Source of the DNA: Pseudoscleropodium purum | Taxonomy: Eukaryota > Streptophyta > Bryopsida > Hypnales > Brachytheciaceae | DNA length: 64,000 nt | Assembly (NCBI GenBank): GCA_963969395.1 | Contig: OZ017795.1 | Coordinates: forward strand, 6,262,001 to 6,326,000 | Direction of reading: 5' to 3' | Shown: positions 1 through 12,152 of the stretch, one piece after another | Position numbering within the stretch: the first letter of the stretch is position 1 | How the letters are laid out: every line of letters begins with the position of its first letter | Translations under genes and position numbers: made by a program | The notes under the pieces: generated by a model | Database searches by the model: none | Told to the model about the DNA's origin: nothing | Seen by the model: only the letters and a program-made list of their open reading frames with translations

Positions 1-2783
1 TTTTTTTATGTAGGCCTTTGAAGAGTAGTTGTAGCCACCTTGTTGGAGTATGAGTGTATATGCTTTGAAGGACCAAATTCATTGCAAAATAGTTAAATGT
101 CTTGTTTGAGTTCAATTTAGCCTTTTGAATTGTGTTCAAACATCAATCTTATATTTTTGTTACGTGACATTGTAAACTATCTATTAACAAGAGATAGTTT
201 TCACTTTGTTTCTTGAAAAATTATCATTGTTATAATTTATTTAGCTAAAAGTGAGAATAAATTAGTAAATGTAGCAAAAAAAATTAAATTTATTTAAAAT
301 TACTTCAAGAAGTAAAAAATAACCATGGAGATTTGTGTGAAACATTATCAATTAATTAATTTTTTACAATCAAAATACACTTGAAAATGACCAAGTCAAA
401 TTTTACTCTGTGAAACTAAATTTACATCATATATTGATATATATAAAGCTCAAATATTTTTACCTATGAAATGATATATTCTCTATTGATGTTGATTTTT
501 TCTTAAATTTTGATGATAAAATCAAATAATTGTGATTCTTTTGAGTAAAATGTGGAAATAAAAATATATGATAATTGGAATTTTTACAATAATCAGAGGT
601 TATAATGAAATATAATACAAATGAAAAAAGCACACAATATCGTGTAATCTGGATTCTATAATATATAGGTTGCAATTGAAATGAATCTTTTAATTTTAAT
701 TTTTTTCAAAATTTGAAGATGAAGTTGAATTAAATGATTAGAGTTGAGGAAGGCACATCAGAGTTGAGGAAGGCAGGTGATCAGAGTAGATGTGCAGACT
801 TTTAGGGATTAATCTTAAAATTCCACAACCAATGATCATGTAAGGTTAGACACCTAAAATCATTTGAATATGTATTTGAGTACAATTTTTATCATTGAAC
901 TATAAAAAAATGTTGGGGCTTGTTAGTAGTTAAAAGGAAATTATTGTCATGTCCCTATCTCTTTTGAAATGCTTGAAGTGCCTTAGTGAGCAAGGGGGAC
1001 CTTGGAGGTGAATCCCCAAGCCTTGCAGTAGTCTAAGAGGGGAGAAATGAGAGACCTCTGAGTGAACAGGGCACAATAGCACCTTGAATTTGAAGAGGAT
1101 GGTAATTTGTTATACATGTTTGGAATTTTTTCGAGAATATGCTTCTAACTATCTAAAGAAAGCGTAATTTGGATTAGTGAGCTAAAAGTTGTAGCTGTTC
1201 AAAGTTGGAGGTGTTTCGGTGATGCCAAGACATTTACGGGTTCCAAGGGGGTTGCTTTTAGGGGATACTTTTTGGAATAAGGCATGTGACATACCATTGG
1301 AAAGATACAAATACAAGTAACTAAAATGACAGGCATTATAAGGTTCTAAGCTATAAATCAGAAGTTATGGCCAAAGAGAGAGGCCATGGTGAAGGTGAAA
1401 TGGCCTCACCCTATGAACTTGAATCTTTGAAGGGCCATTATTTTGTGAAAACTTGTCCAAATGAGACAAATGAGAAATCCATCGGCATTTATTCTTTGTG
1501 TAGATATCCAAAATGAGCTTGCATGTGAGATTTGAAGCTCTGAATGCAAAGTTATATAGTTTGGAAGTTTGGGGTCCAAACAATGACGTAACATGGCGAT
1601 TTTGGTTAGAACTGGGTGGTCTTCCAAAACCCAAGGTGGTTTGGATACCCCCTTTGACATAAAAGAGGAGAGTTTGACAAATCCATCAAAGAGTACTACA
1701 AAAGGGATTGGTCTCCCTCTTCACTCCCTTTTGGAGCCTTTGTAAACCCCAGTGAAGTTAGTGACTCAAGGTTTGTGGTGAGACTTTACCACCAGCTCCA
1801 AGGCACCATTAGACACTTGTGTGAGGTGTCCCATGGCATCGGTTGGGATAGAGTCCCACCCCTTACTAGCCCACACTTAATTTGTTATGAAGTGGGAGTC
1901 TTGATTAGCAATGCCAAAAAAATAGCAAATACATGATGGATTAGTTTGGGGTGGGATGACACTTAAGGGTGGTTAGGGGCATGGTGAGTAGTGCCACTAC
2001 AGGTTCTAGCACATCAAAATGGAAGTTCTGTCCCATATCATAAGGTAGTATGTCCGGTGTCTTGTAGAAAGTGTGTATTAGAGTCTTGGGAGTGGGACTT
2101 AGCAATGACAACTTGAAAATGGTGACTAACAATGTGGATGGGTGGCATGTGCAATATTAGCTAGTTGTGGCTTAAGCAAGGTCGGAAACGAAGTGTGGTG
2201 AATCCATTGAGTAGTGAAGGACTGTCTTAAGTATTGAAGTGTTATTTTAACCACGACAATTATGGATTGCTTAAAATTAATTTTAGACATTATATGAATT
2301 ATGTATAAATTCTTATATAGGTGCTTAAAATAGTTGTATTTTGAAATGACTTTAGGCTCTCATAAATGAAGATTGTATATTTTAGGCAAGAATTTTTAGG
2401 TGGTGGTTGTAGAACCAATTCACAATTATATCAAATTCTCAAACCATTCACTTATATGCTCTAATTGACATTAAAAATGAACAATAACATTTAAATTTTT
2501 TTAATCTTTTGGGAATGGGGACAAACTCTAATGTTTAAATTTTCTCCCTTATTTAATTAGAAAACAACCACTAAACTTTGAATTTATTTTAAATATGAAA
2601 ATATACTATCAAAAAGGTACACAAAATAAATGGATTAAAACCAACCATTTTTCACTATAAAAGGAGTTGATAGACCATTTATCAACTACATTTTGACTCC
2701 TTCAATGATTTAGGGTTAACTTTTAAACATTGAAGTGATTACATTATGGTCTCAGTTCTTTTGAGATTATACAAATGAAATTC
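1..2783. other. AT-rich intergenic DNA, no gene seen
   Basis: No convincing coding region. Open frames here are short and lack recognisable motifs. The stretch at about 900-2230 is somewhat less AT-rich and contains a TATA-like CATAAAAGAG near 1660, so it could be a decayed retroelement. No terminal repeats or target duplications were found to support that. Confidence 0.5.
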
Positions 2784-3205
2784 TTAACCCCTAAAGCGCT
2801 AAATTGCATGTTTTTGGCAACATACCAATTTTACGTAGCTCACTACAAACAAAAAAATTATTTTTATTTTTTAAATTTTCATACAACATGTGCCCAAGGA
2901 GTAGCTTTGAAGACCCAAATTTTTTATAAATTTGGACTATATGGTTAAAAAATTTATTGTATGATATATAGTTTTCATTGATCACCTAGTAAGCGGTGCA
3001 GGTTAAACAAAATTCTTAAAAAATCACCTTTTTAAGAAACCAAAATTTAAAATTGGTTTCTAGATCTGTATGTTGTGCAAATATTTGAATCATTCTATTT
3101 TTATGATTGAGATAAAAGCTATAAGGAGTTTTAGCTTGTGGGTAGTTATGGATTTTGTACTCTAAAATGAACTTTGAAGTCTTCTAATATTTAACTTAAC
3201 TTTGG
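2784..3205 (+). mobile_element. Truncated left part of TTAA-flanked ~930-bp element
   Basis: TTAA at 2784-2787 is followed by CCCCTAAAGCGC. The interior, including the motif CATACAACATGTGCCCAAGG, matches copies at 38570-39499, 53962-54866 (opposite strand) and 57496-58410. Similarity fades after about 3205, so the right half is missing. No coding capacity. It is a non-autonomous DNA-element remnant judged by alignment to its sister copies. Confidence 0.55.
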
Positions 3206-3239
3206 GATTCATTGACTTTAGAAAATGAATAGGAATTTA

Positions 3240-4690
3240 CCTTTGGTTGTTTTCCTAGGGCCAATGGAAGATAAAGAGGTTCATGTGAAGTATCACGGAT
3301 TGATTTCTACTATTTTAGAGGTCTAATTGGTAGGTCAACATCTTCTACTTTGGATTTGAGAAGTTGTTGTTGTATGTTGTATGGGAGAACAGAAAGGTTT
3401 GAACCCAAATTTTAGTTGAAGATAACTTTTATTGTACCAATGATTCTGCAATGAAATTTGTAGAAGTTTTTTGCAAGATTGCCTTTCCAAAATGAGTTTA
3501 CATACTTAATTTGAGTTTAGTATTGAGAAAGTTATGGGAGTTTAGAGGTAATGGAGTTTGTGGCTACCCAACAAAAACAACTGAGATTTTCGAGGCTCAG
3601 AACTCTTGTTCAAGTAAGCATCTTCGAGTGAAATTTTGAAAGAATATAGTTTATGATGTTATATTTTTATGAATCTATTATACTTGAGATGTGAATAAGT
3701 ATAGAAGAAGTTATGGAATAGCAAGAGAGGAGAGTTTTGTTGCCTTTCAAAAGAAAAGACCAGGACTTTTCTTGTCTATAACTTTTGGACAGTATCTTAA
3801 ATCAATTTGAAATTTGCCATGAAGTTAGTTTGTGAGTTTAGCTTTCTAAAAAGCTATCTTAATTGGGGTTTGAATAAAAATTGAATAAGACATAGGATTT
3901 TATGATAGGAGAAGTCTTTTGCTTTTCAAAAGAGAAGGCCGAGACTTTGCTTGTCTATAATTTTTGGAAAGTATTTTAGTTCAATTTGATATTTTGAGAG
4001 GTGTTAAATTACTTCATTAGCTTTTCAAATTGTTATTACACTTAGTATTTGGAAGTTGAAGACATTTTTGACAATAGATCAAAGGACTCAACTAGACTAG
4101 ATTTTGGTTACAAGTCCCATTCAACATTTCTTGAAGTCTTCAAAGTTTAAAGAGTCGAAAATATAAAGACACAAAGACATGAAAATTCATGTGTTGTGGC
4201 TTGTGGCTTGTTATTCCAAATTGGCTTTGGAAGTTCATTGTCTTTATTGTTCCTAGTCAATTTGGAAGGTTTGTTGTTTTTCATTTTTACATTATAAACT
4301 TTGTTGTGAACTATGTGGTGATTCGGTATTAGTCCCGTTTTATGTTTATGGCAATAAAATAGGATTGATCATCCACATGGTCGATCTTTTATGTCGTTCC
4401 CATTGTTGAGGTTCACTTGATGATCACCGTGGGTTTGAAGTTTAAGAGCCAATTTTTGGATGATCAACTTGTGGTTTTGTTTTCCCATTTTACCCATCCA
4501 AGGTCGTGGGTTCTTATTACCTACCTTTACCCTGACCTTTGTAGAGCTACTACAAGATAGATCAATGGGAAGGAGTTTGAAGGTTGAAGACCAAAAATTG
4601 AAGATTAAAGACAAGAAGATTCGACAAACCTCCGTAGCAAACTATTCCCAATTGCAGTAAGAATCCTCGTGATTTTCCAAAGTAAACTCT
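3240..4690 (+). repeat. Dispersed repeat (family R1), older copy
   Basis: This stretch aligns over most of its length with 24190-25650 inside the LTR retrotransposon. Shared landmarks in order are CCAAAATGAGTTT, a set of about 180-bp tandem units each containing a TTTGGACAGTA-like motif (units near 3590, 3781 and 3961), GATTGATCA.CCACATGGTC, GTAGGTTTGAAGTTTA-like sequence and a GAAGATTGAAGA-rich end. No ORF is shared. The family is not recognised; it could be the LTR or untranslated part of another retroelement. The copies differ substantially, so this one is old. Confidence 0.6.
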
Positions 4691-4869
4691 TTCAACACTA
4701 CAACGTACCCAATACATACAGTGTCCAACTGGCATAGACTTGGACTCTTTTCTTACTATTTTGGACCTTTCAAACAATTGAAGCTAGTCAAAACTTTGAG
4801 AAAAGGCAAACTCCAATATTTGGATTTTCTACCTTTTCACTAGTTAACGACTTGCTGACTTTTGGTTGT

Positions 4870-5200
4870 GGAATAGTTTAGAAAATAGGAGGTAGAGGGT
4901 GTTTTGGGCTAACTTGGGCCTTCTGAAGACAATGACATAATTGGTTTGGCATTTGGAGTATTTCTCCAAAATTTATAACAACCACAGCAGTAGTATAGAG
5001 TTTTGATTGAAGTTAATTTGAATTTATGTAGGAGTAGATGTAGGTAATTTGAGAGGGGTTGGGGGCCTTGGAAAAGTATAAAGGCCCTCACTTCCTCTCT
5101 TTTTGCACCCTTTTTTCTTGTTTTTTGTTTGACCAAAACACATCCATGTTGTTGGAATTTTGGCAATTTGCCAAAAACTTTATTTAAATTGTGATTTTGG
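4870..5200 (+). repeat. Dispersed repeat paired with 35330-35600
   Basis: The motif TTTGGCATTTGGAG followed by T-rich sequence and AAAATT, then about 110 bp later AAGTATAAA before a pyrimidine-rich tract and CCAATTTT-like sequence, is repeated in the same order at 35377-35590. The TATAAA followed by a pyrimidine-rich stretch resembles an LTR promoter. No LTR pair or target duplication could be delimited, so this is recorded only as a diverged repeat. Confidence 0.4.
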
Positions 5201-5209
5201 GCCATTTGC

Positions 5210-6084
5210 TCCTAGAAATCTATACTACCTTTTATGTTTGAACCCATTTCAAAGGATGTTGGGGTACTTTTGAAAAGCTTGCTAATCATTGTTGTTGGAG
5301 TCGTTTTCAAAGTCATTTGATTGTTTGAATTGCCCTTTGTACTAACACCAAGGATATTTGAACCAAATTTTGGCAATGTTGTTAGCTTGAATACATTGGA
5401 GCTTGCCTTATCATGTTTTAAGAGTCTTTTGTATACTAACTTCATTTCTATTGAGCTCTTGTATGGGATTTTCAACCATTGGTTTGAGAACATCCCTCTA
5501 AAGCCTTGAATTGGAAATACGTGGTCTATAAGTGTTGGTTTAAGTCATTTGGAAGGGTCTTGGATTGGATCCAAGATTCTTATGCATCCTTTGGTTAATT
5601 GAGCTCTTGCAAAATTGCTCTAGAATTTGAGGCTAACCCCTCTAATACGGCAAAGCTTTGATTTATATATAATTCCTCTTTTATGTATTTTTATGATTTG
5701 TGTTTCTAAAATACGGCTTAACACCCCAAATGGTGAAGCTTCGCCCATTCCTAGGATTTTCTTGGTTAATTTTGTTTGAAAGGGTCCCCATTTGAAGATC
5801 CAAAATTTGGCAAGCAACAACCATTGGAAAATTCTTTGGAAAACTTTCCCCCCAAATCAGAAGTTTGGACCAAGCTAGCTACCAATAGTCAGCTCCGATA
5901 GTTAGCTCCAGTATATAGTAGGCAGCTAGCCCAACAGCTACTCTGTACAAGTCTTTGTTGGGTAGTTCCACAAACTCATTTGACATACATACATCATTTG
6001 GAAAACCTCCAAATCCAGGGATGATGCCCATAGGCCCCCCCCCCCGTTAACTTACTTTGATTGTTGTGAACACCAAACTTAGAT
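5210..6084. other. AT-rich spacer, no gene seen
   Basis: Only short frames without motifs. It ends with a run of nine C at about 6037-6045, immediately before a long minisatellite. Confidence 0.4.
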
Positions 6085-6757
6085 TTAGGGACCCCAAAGC
6101 TTCACCAAAATCAAGCCAAACCTTAAAGCATCCCAAAATCAAGCTAGACCTCACAGAGCATCACCCAAACTCAAATCCAAGGACCCAGAGCTTCACCAAA
6201 AATCAACCAAGCCGCAAAAAGCTTCACCAAAACTCAATTCAGGGTCCCAAAGCTTTACCAAAAATCAATTAGGCCTCACAGAGCTTTACCAAAACTCAAT
6301 TTAGGGACCTATAGCTTCACCAAAATCAAGCCAAACCTCACAAAGCTTCATCAAAATCAACCAAGCCCTCAAAGCTTCACCAAAACTCAAGTCAAGGATC
6401 CAAAGCTTTACCAAAAATCAACTAGGGACCCCCAAGTTTCACCAAATTCAAACCAAGCCCTCAGAGCTTCACCAAAGTCAACCTAAGAACCCGTAAGTTT
6501 CACCAAAATCAAGCCAGAGACCCTAGGCTTCACCAAAAATCAAGCTAGACCTCAAAGCTTCACCAAAACTCAATCCAAGGACTCCAAGCCTCACCAAAAT
6601 TAAGCCAAACCTCACAAAGCTTCACCAAATCTCAAATCCAGAGACTCCAGGCCTCACCAAAATCAAGCTAGACCTCTCAAAGCTTCACCAAAGTCAACCC
6701 AAGCCTCACACAACTTTACCAAACTCAATCCAGGGATCCTAAGCTTTACCAAATTAA
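6085..6757 (+). repeat. Minisatellite, ~30-bp AGCTTCACCAAAA units
   Basis: More than 20 imperfect units of about 30 bp, each built around (A)GCTTCACCAAAA followed by TCAA(G/T)CCA and either ACCTCA or GGGACC. Alternation of the two endings gives a higher-order period near 60 bp. The top strand is C-rich and almost lacks G. Open frames through it are by-products of the repeat and have no protein motif. Confidence 0.85.
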
Positions 6758-6999
6758 TCAACATAACCTGTTAACACTTAGTACTGGATTATGCTTATTT
6801 GGTCCAATGTTCTATTACCCATCACACTCATCACACTCCAGCCCTTGATTTATCCTCCTTGTGGTGCAAAATTCAAGTCCCAAAAGTGGTACTTTCAAGT
6901 GCTAAAACATATACACAAACTTGGAGTTGCGAAGCAAGACATCTAGTTAGAAATTTGCATAGCACTTGGGAAGAAGAAAGGTCCTAATTTGCACGCATA

Positions 7000-8760
7000 G
7001 CATCCATTAGGGAATATTAAACAAGTTGGATTTTGCTTACAAGACAAATAGAAAAAAAAGAAAAAGAAGAATAGTTGACTTTGGTATATTAAGCATTAAT
7101 TATTAGTGAGAAGAAGTTAGCAAAGTTGTTTAAGATCTTGTTTGATTCCCAAGCAAAATTAGCAAAGTATTTAGCACTAGATTTGATAGGATTTCATTTC
7201 CAAAAGAGGATCTACAAAAGAAAAAGAAAATATCTAAAAGAAGGGGAAAGAAAAAGACAAAAGAATCAAGTGAAGGACAAGCTCTAAGACATCCTCAAAT
7301 CTGGAAGGAGTCTACAATAAATCAAAACTATACTACCAAACATTAGAAATGGATCTAGATGGCACGATGGACAACAACATTTGTCGAGGATGGAACCAAT
7401 GTGGAGGTGAGTAATTGATCTTCTTTACCACACTCTTTGTGTTTTATCAGAAACCCATTAGATTAGGCTTTGACTTTGTAATTCCAAATTAAATTTAGAA
7501 CAATTGTAGTAGGTTGGAAAACCAATTAGTAGGTCTTTCAAAGAAATTAGAAACTTATTATAGTACTTTTAGCAAATTTTACCATGATAGTCAAAGGGAG
7601 TTACCAAAGTTCATCCTTGGACGGAAAGTAGTTAAAAGTGGATGAAAAGTTAGAAAATCATTCAAAAGAATATTTTAGGAATCTTAGAATCTAAAATTAC
7701 GATAGGAATCAAAAGATAAAAGTAAAAGTAATTTTGGAAGTCCACAATAGAAAAGAATTATAGAAGAATTTTGATGAACCAGTCAACAATCAAAGTTCAT
7801 TTGTGAATAAAATTTTACCAAAGAAATAAAAAGTAACAAGTTCTTATTTTTTAAAGAAAAGTAAAAGTATAACATAAGAAGATAAAACCCATTGACTTTA
7901 GAAATAACTGAATAAAATCCAAAATCAACTAAGATGGCAAGAGCAATTAAAAATTTACCAATTAGGTCAAAAGATAACAAAAGAGTAATTTAAAGGTGGA
8001 ATCTTATAGGGAATATTTATAGGATTCTAAAACTAATTTAACCACAAAAGTTGAAAGAATATTAAACGAATTAGAGTAGAATGACGTTTTCAACAAATAT
8101 AAGAGAGATTTGGATGAAAGTCAACTAAAATTGACCAAATTGAGTCAAATTCTCAACTTAGGCAAAAGTTTTAAAATAGAAAATAATCCAAAATTTCACA
8201 TTCAATTTCAATAGTTAGATTTCTAGAAATTGACAAATGAAGTTTTAGAAGTTAGTTTTAGTATCAAACTTCATCTATGAATATCTCTTAGAGAATTAGG
8301 TCAATTTAAGATTTTTTTATCATTTGGGAAAGGATAAACCTAGACCTACAACTCAGGCTACTTAACCTTTCCAGTTGACTAACCCCCATTGACTCTCCGT
8401 TTTGGTTGTTGTAGCCAAAATCAACCTCATTTTACTAACTCTTTGAATTTGGTTAGCAATTACTTAAAGAAAGTGTAGGTAGGATGAACAACAAAAGATC
8501 CATTGCTTAGAAGGTGTAAATAGATTACACGTTGTTAGACACCCACTAGGAATTTGACTACAACAAGACAACTAGAACCTAGTTGTATACGATGTATTCC
8601 AAGGGCGGGAATAAAGTGCCTACATGTATCCATGATGAGAGTGCATATGTAGAAGTGCCTAAATGAAGGAAGGTTAATTTTATTCCCCAAGACTAGTACC
8701 AATTACCATTCTTTTTGGATTCTAATACTTGTTTGAAAATTTATGAAGCGGATTGTTGCA
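7000..8760 (+). repeat. Old dispersed repeat paired with 37780-40260
   Basis: Collinear weak similarity to 37780-40260. Both have GATGGAACCA near the start (7387 and 38064) and a GACACCCAC.AGGAATT block followed by CAAGGG.GG (8549 and 40128). The second copy appears to be interrupted by the TTAA element at 38570-39499. No coding region is recognised and the copies are strongly diverged. Confidence 0.35.
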
Positions 8761-10279
8761 AGAAACACTTGTCTTGGGCTCAAAATTGTCTATTTTAGTG
8801 AGTACTTTCACTTTCTTAATTTTTTAAAAATGAAATAAAATATGAAAAATTTGTAAATCATTAAAAATATTATGCTTTATAATTTAGACCTAAAAAAATT
8901 TATCTTTGGAAGTTATGTACAAAAAAGGACAATGGAAAATACCAAGAAAATGGACACTTTTATGTTTGATTTTTTTTAATATGGTAATTTTTTTTATAAA
9001 TATAGTCATTTTTCTAATTTAAAGGTGCTCCTTTTCAATAATTTTCACCTTTAGAGGAAAAAAATTGTGTTCTGTGTACTAGTATAAAGGTATTGTACTT
9101 TGAACACATGAAGAAAGTAGATAGTTTCCTACTTTTAGAAAATCACTTTGTAGGCTTGTGTAACTATGGTAGAAGTCTTTGTATACAAATTTTGGGCTTC
9201 ATATTCACATTTTAAGGCTAGAAATAGCACTATTCCTCCCCCTCAAAAAAATGGTTGTTTTAAAATAATAAAATAATTTTTTTAAATGAAAAAAATACTC
9301 AATGTCCACAACTAACATATGTAACTTTATTTAAAATTGCATTTATAATTGACATACAATGCAAAAGCTATGAGCAAAAAAACACTTGTTTGAGGCCAAG
9401 GGGACAAAATATAGGACAAGTATTTCTTGCAATCACCTATGCAAGAAAGAAAAACTAAAAAATATCATCATAAAAATGACACAAAAAAATGATGCTATTG
9501 AAACATATACATATATTTTCACATGTCCAAGAATCACATGACACCAAAAATGATACAATTGAAATGTACATGCCTCACATGCTATATTGAAATAACTCAT
9601 TTTAAACATCAAAAGACACCAAAAGGTGCACTTGAAACATCTACATATGAAACAACTCATTCCACATACCAAAAGGCACCAATTCAATCATGGTGACAAA
9701 TCCAAACTTAAAACATACGAAAGGATATACAAAACATTAATGACATCAGATGTAGCTTTAGTCTTGTAGACATCAATACAATATATAAATCACCTTTGAC
9801 CTCCATGTTGTCACTACTGTATGTTCAAATCAAATTTGGCACCTATGTGTCAAAATATTTTAATTTTGGCATTTGGAAAACTAGTAGCTTGATCATATTT
9901 TTTTGACTTTTAGCACATGACTCTTTTTAATTTTTGAACACTCTTCATTGTAGTAATGTTTTGTTTTTTCTATTCATGAGTAAATGTGTTCCTTTTCCTA
10001 AATTTTTTCATGGATAGTTTATAAATTGGCAACAAATGATTTTTCTCAAATTTTCAAAAATAGTTGTATAATTTTTCATATTTTAGACAAGTTTTAAATT
10101 TCCCCTAATTATTTATAAAATTGACCTACATACACAATATAATTTATAAGCCAAGCTTCTCACAGTTTGAGCATAGTTTACATGACATGAATTTATATCA
10201 TTTGCACAATTTTATAGAAACTCAATCATCTCCTTTATACATAAATTAAAAATTAAAAATTAAATAAAAAATCTATACC
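8761..10279. other. AT-rich spacer, no gene seen
   Basis: Homopolymer-rich AT sequence. I see no motif-bearing frame, terminal repeat or tandem array. Confidence 0.5.
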
Positions 10280-10450
10280 TTGTTTTTGTTTGTTCATTTG
10301 TTATGGTGAGAATTTCCTAGACTGTGCATCCCCCATTCGCATTTTTGGTACCATTAAAAAGCCATCATTGAAGAAGGATGCATGGACTTTGTTTTGTGAT
10401 GTTTGTACATATGGAGTGTGAAGATTTTTAATTTTTTTTAATTAAAAAAA
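10280..10450 (+). repeat. Dispersed repeat R3, copy 1 of 3
   Basis: TTTGTTATGGTGAGA, then about 45 bp later GGTA(C/T)CATT, then GGACTTTGTTTTGTGATGTT, then an AAGAT..T...ATTTT end. The same order occurs at 52165-52345 and, more diverged, at 59440-59620. Short and non-coding. The family is not recognised. Confidence 0.5.
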
Positions 10451-10689
10451 TTGCTTTGACTTTGATTGTGGCAATGACACAAAGAACACTATTCTACAAG
10501 GTCATATTCAACATAAGTTAAATCCTTTTGTAAAAAAGTGCTAGAAGTCATCTTGTGGAAGATGTGATGAGACATGGACCCGTGCAAATCTGGCGTGGAA
10601 ATTCAATTTCATGTATAGAAGTATTGATAAAATTTCAGAGAATAAGTAAATTATATTACTTTTTTAAAAATGCACTTACAATTGTTTTT

Positions 10690-11040
10690 TTTATTAAAAT
10701 GTAAAGTGACTACCCAAGCACAGAAACTAAAATTAGGGACAAAAATCTTATTACAGGCACCTCAAGTGCACGTACCTCAAGTACCCATCTGGCCCTACAG
10801 TTGCCAAGCACCCCCAGTCCTCAACTGGGGTCTATTATCTACGTATATGCTAGATTACCGCCGAGGGGCTCAATAAATAGCCAGAACCGCCCCTGTATTG
10901 GTGGATTTGGAATCGGTCTATTTTAAACTGGATTATGCCCTAAAGTCTATAATTACGTAGGTCCTGGAATCGACCAACTTAGCAGACCCCAAATTCGTGG
11001 AAAATTTGGAGCAAATGGTGCAATGGGTCTAAATATAAAA
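10690..11040. other. Locally GC-richer stretch, unassigned
   Basis: Less AT-rich than its flanks, with motifs such as CCCCCAGTCCTCAACTGGGG near 10810. The open frame through it has no recognisable domain. It may be a decayed element or gene remnant. Confidence 0.25.
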
Positions 11041-11591
11041 TTTTAATTTAATTTAATTTTTGAAACACATGGTTCTAAATACAAACTTCAACTTTCTGGG
11101 CAACTTGAATTGGATTACTAAATTCTGCTTCCCCATATCAAATTTAGTAGTGCACGCCCATCGCCCATTCTCTAAATTAAGTTTACTAGAAGTTATTTTT
11201 TACCCAAGATGTTTGAAACCGAACAGCCAGATCTGACATGAAATTTGTATAAAAATAACTTAGTTCATTTGTTTTATTTTTGAGGTTTATGACAATTATA
11301 TGAGAATTTCTCCGTCTTCCATTCACCGGCATGGTTGCAGTGGAATGTTCTTCTGCACTTGATTCTGTGGCGATATAATGTTTCTCGTTTTAGCAAAATA
11401 TAGTCAATTTTGTTCATGCGAAGTTTCTAAGAAATATCCCAAAAGTTTCCCCTGCGGTTTTGAAAATTTTTGAAAAATAAATTCCGTGCAACAGTATGAT
11501 CTTGCTGTACTCAGTAGACTGCTATGAGAAAGTGAAAATTTTTGTTTTCTGCTCCAAGGTCCCTGCTTACCACACTATCATTAAAAGTTAA

Positions 11592-12148
11592 CTTTACCTC
11601 CCAATGGACCGAGGCACAATTTAATCAGTAATTGTCAAAAACTGACACTTTTTCAGGCAGTGAGAAAAAAAATGAAGATTTGTTGTGAAATTCAACCATA
11701 TAAATTTGTACTAAATATACCATGATAATCTGTGGGATTTTTTTTAGAAACTTTGATTGCATAGATTGAAAGATTTTAATGTTCAAAATTAGGAGAAAAA
11801 GTTGTGCCTCGCAAATTTTGTAGACTTTAACTCCTCATAGGGTGAATTTTTTTACTACATATGGGTATTTTTTGACAATTGCATTCTATATCATGCTAGT
11901 TACAAATTTGCCAAATTTTAGAAGTAGAAGAGGAATTTTGCACATGTTATCTAAGTTGCCCTAATAATTAAGGGTAACCTAACTTTTGATCCAAATACCC
12001 TATCTAAATAACTATAAAAATTTCAACCTAAAGGTTACACATTCACACCTTGCGTCAAAATTTCATAAACTTTCAAATAAAGTTTACTTTGTGCTCAACT
12101 ACCCAAAATTTCTTGCATGCATTGAACGATCACTTGGTTCTTTAGAGG
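11592..12148 (+). mobile_element. TTAA-flanked ~555-bp MITE-like element, copy 1
   Basis: TTAA occurs on both sides (11588-11591 and 12149-12152). The right terminus reads GGTTCTTTAGAGG and the left contains the diverged counterpart ending in ATGGACC. The interior matches copies at 15160-15711 and 46027-46592, with shared GATTGAAAGATT, TACTACA.ATGG and AACTTTTGATCCA. No transposase is present, so it is a non-autonomous DNA element. The open frame at 11986-12192 is a chance frame inside it. Confidence 0.7.
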
Positions 12149-12152
12149 TTAA

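Noticed and set aside
880..2230. Possible LTR or retroelement
   Set aside because: Milder composition and a TATA-like box, but no paired repeat, no TG...CA ends and no target duplication could be found.
6057..6272. Frame rich in SFTKNQ/LHQN repeats
   Set aside because: It is a translation of the 30-bp minisatellite.
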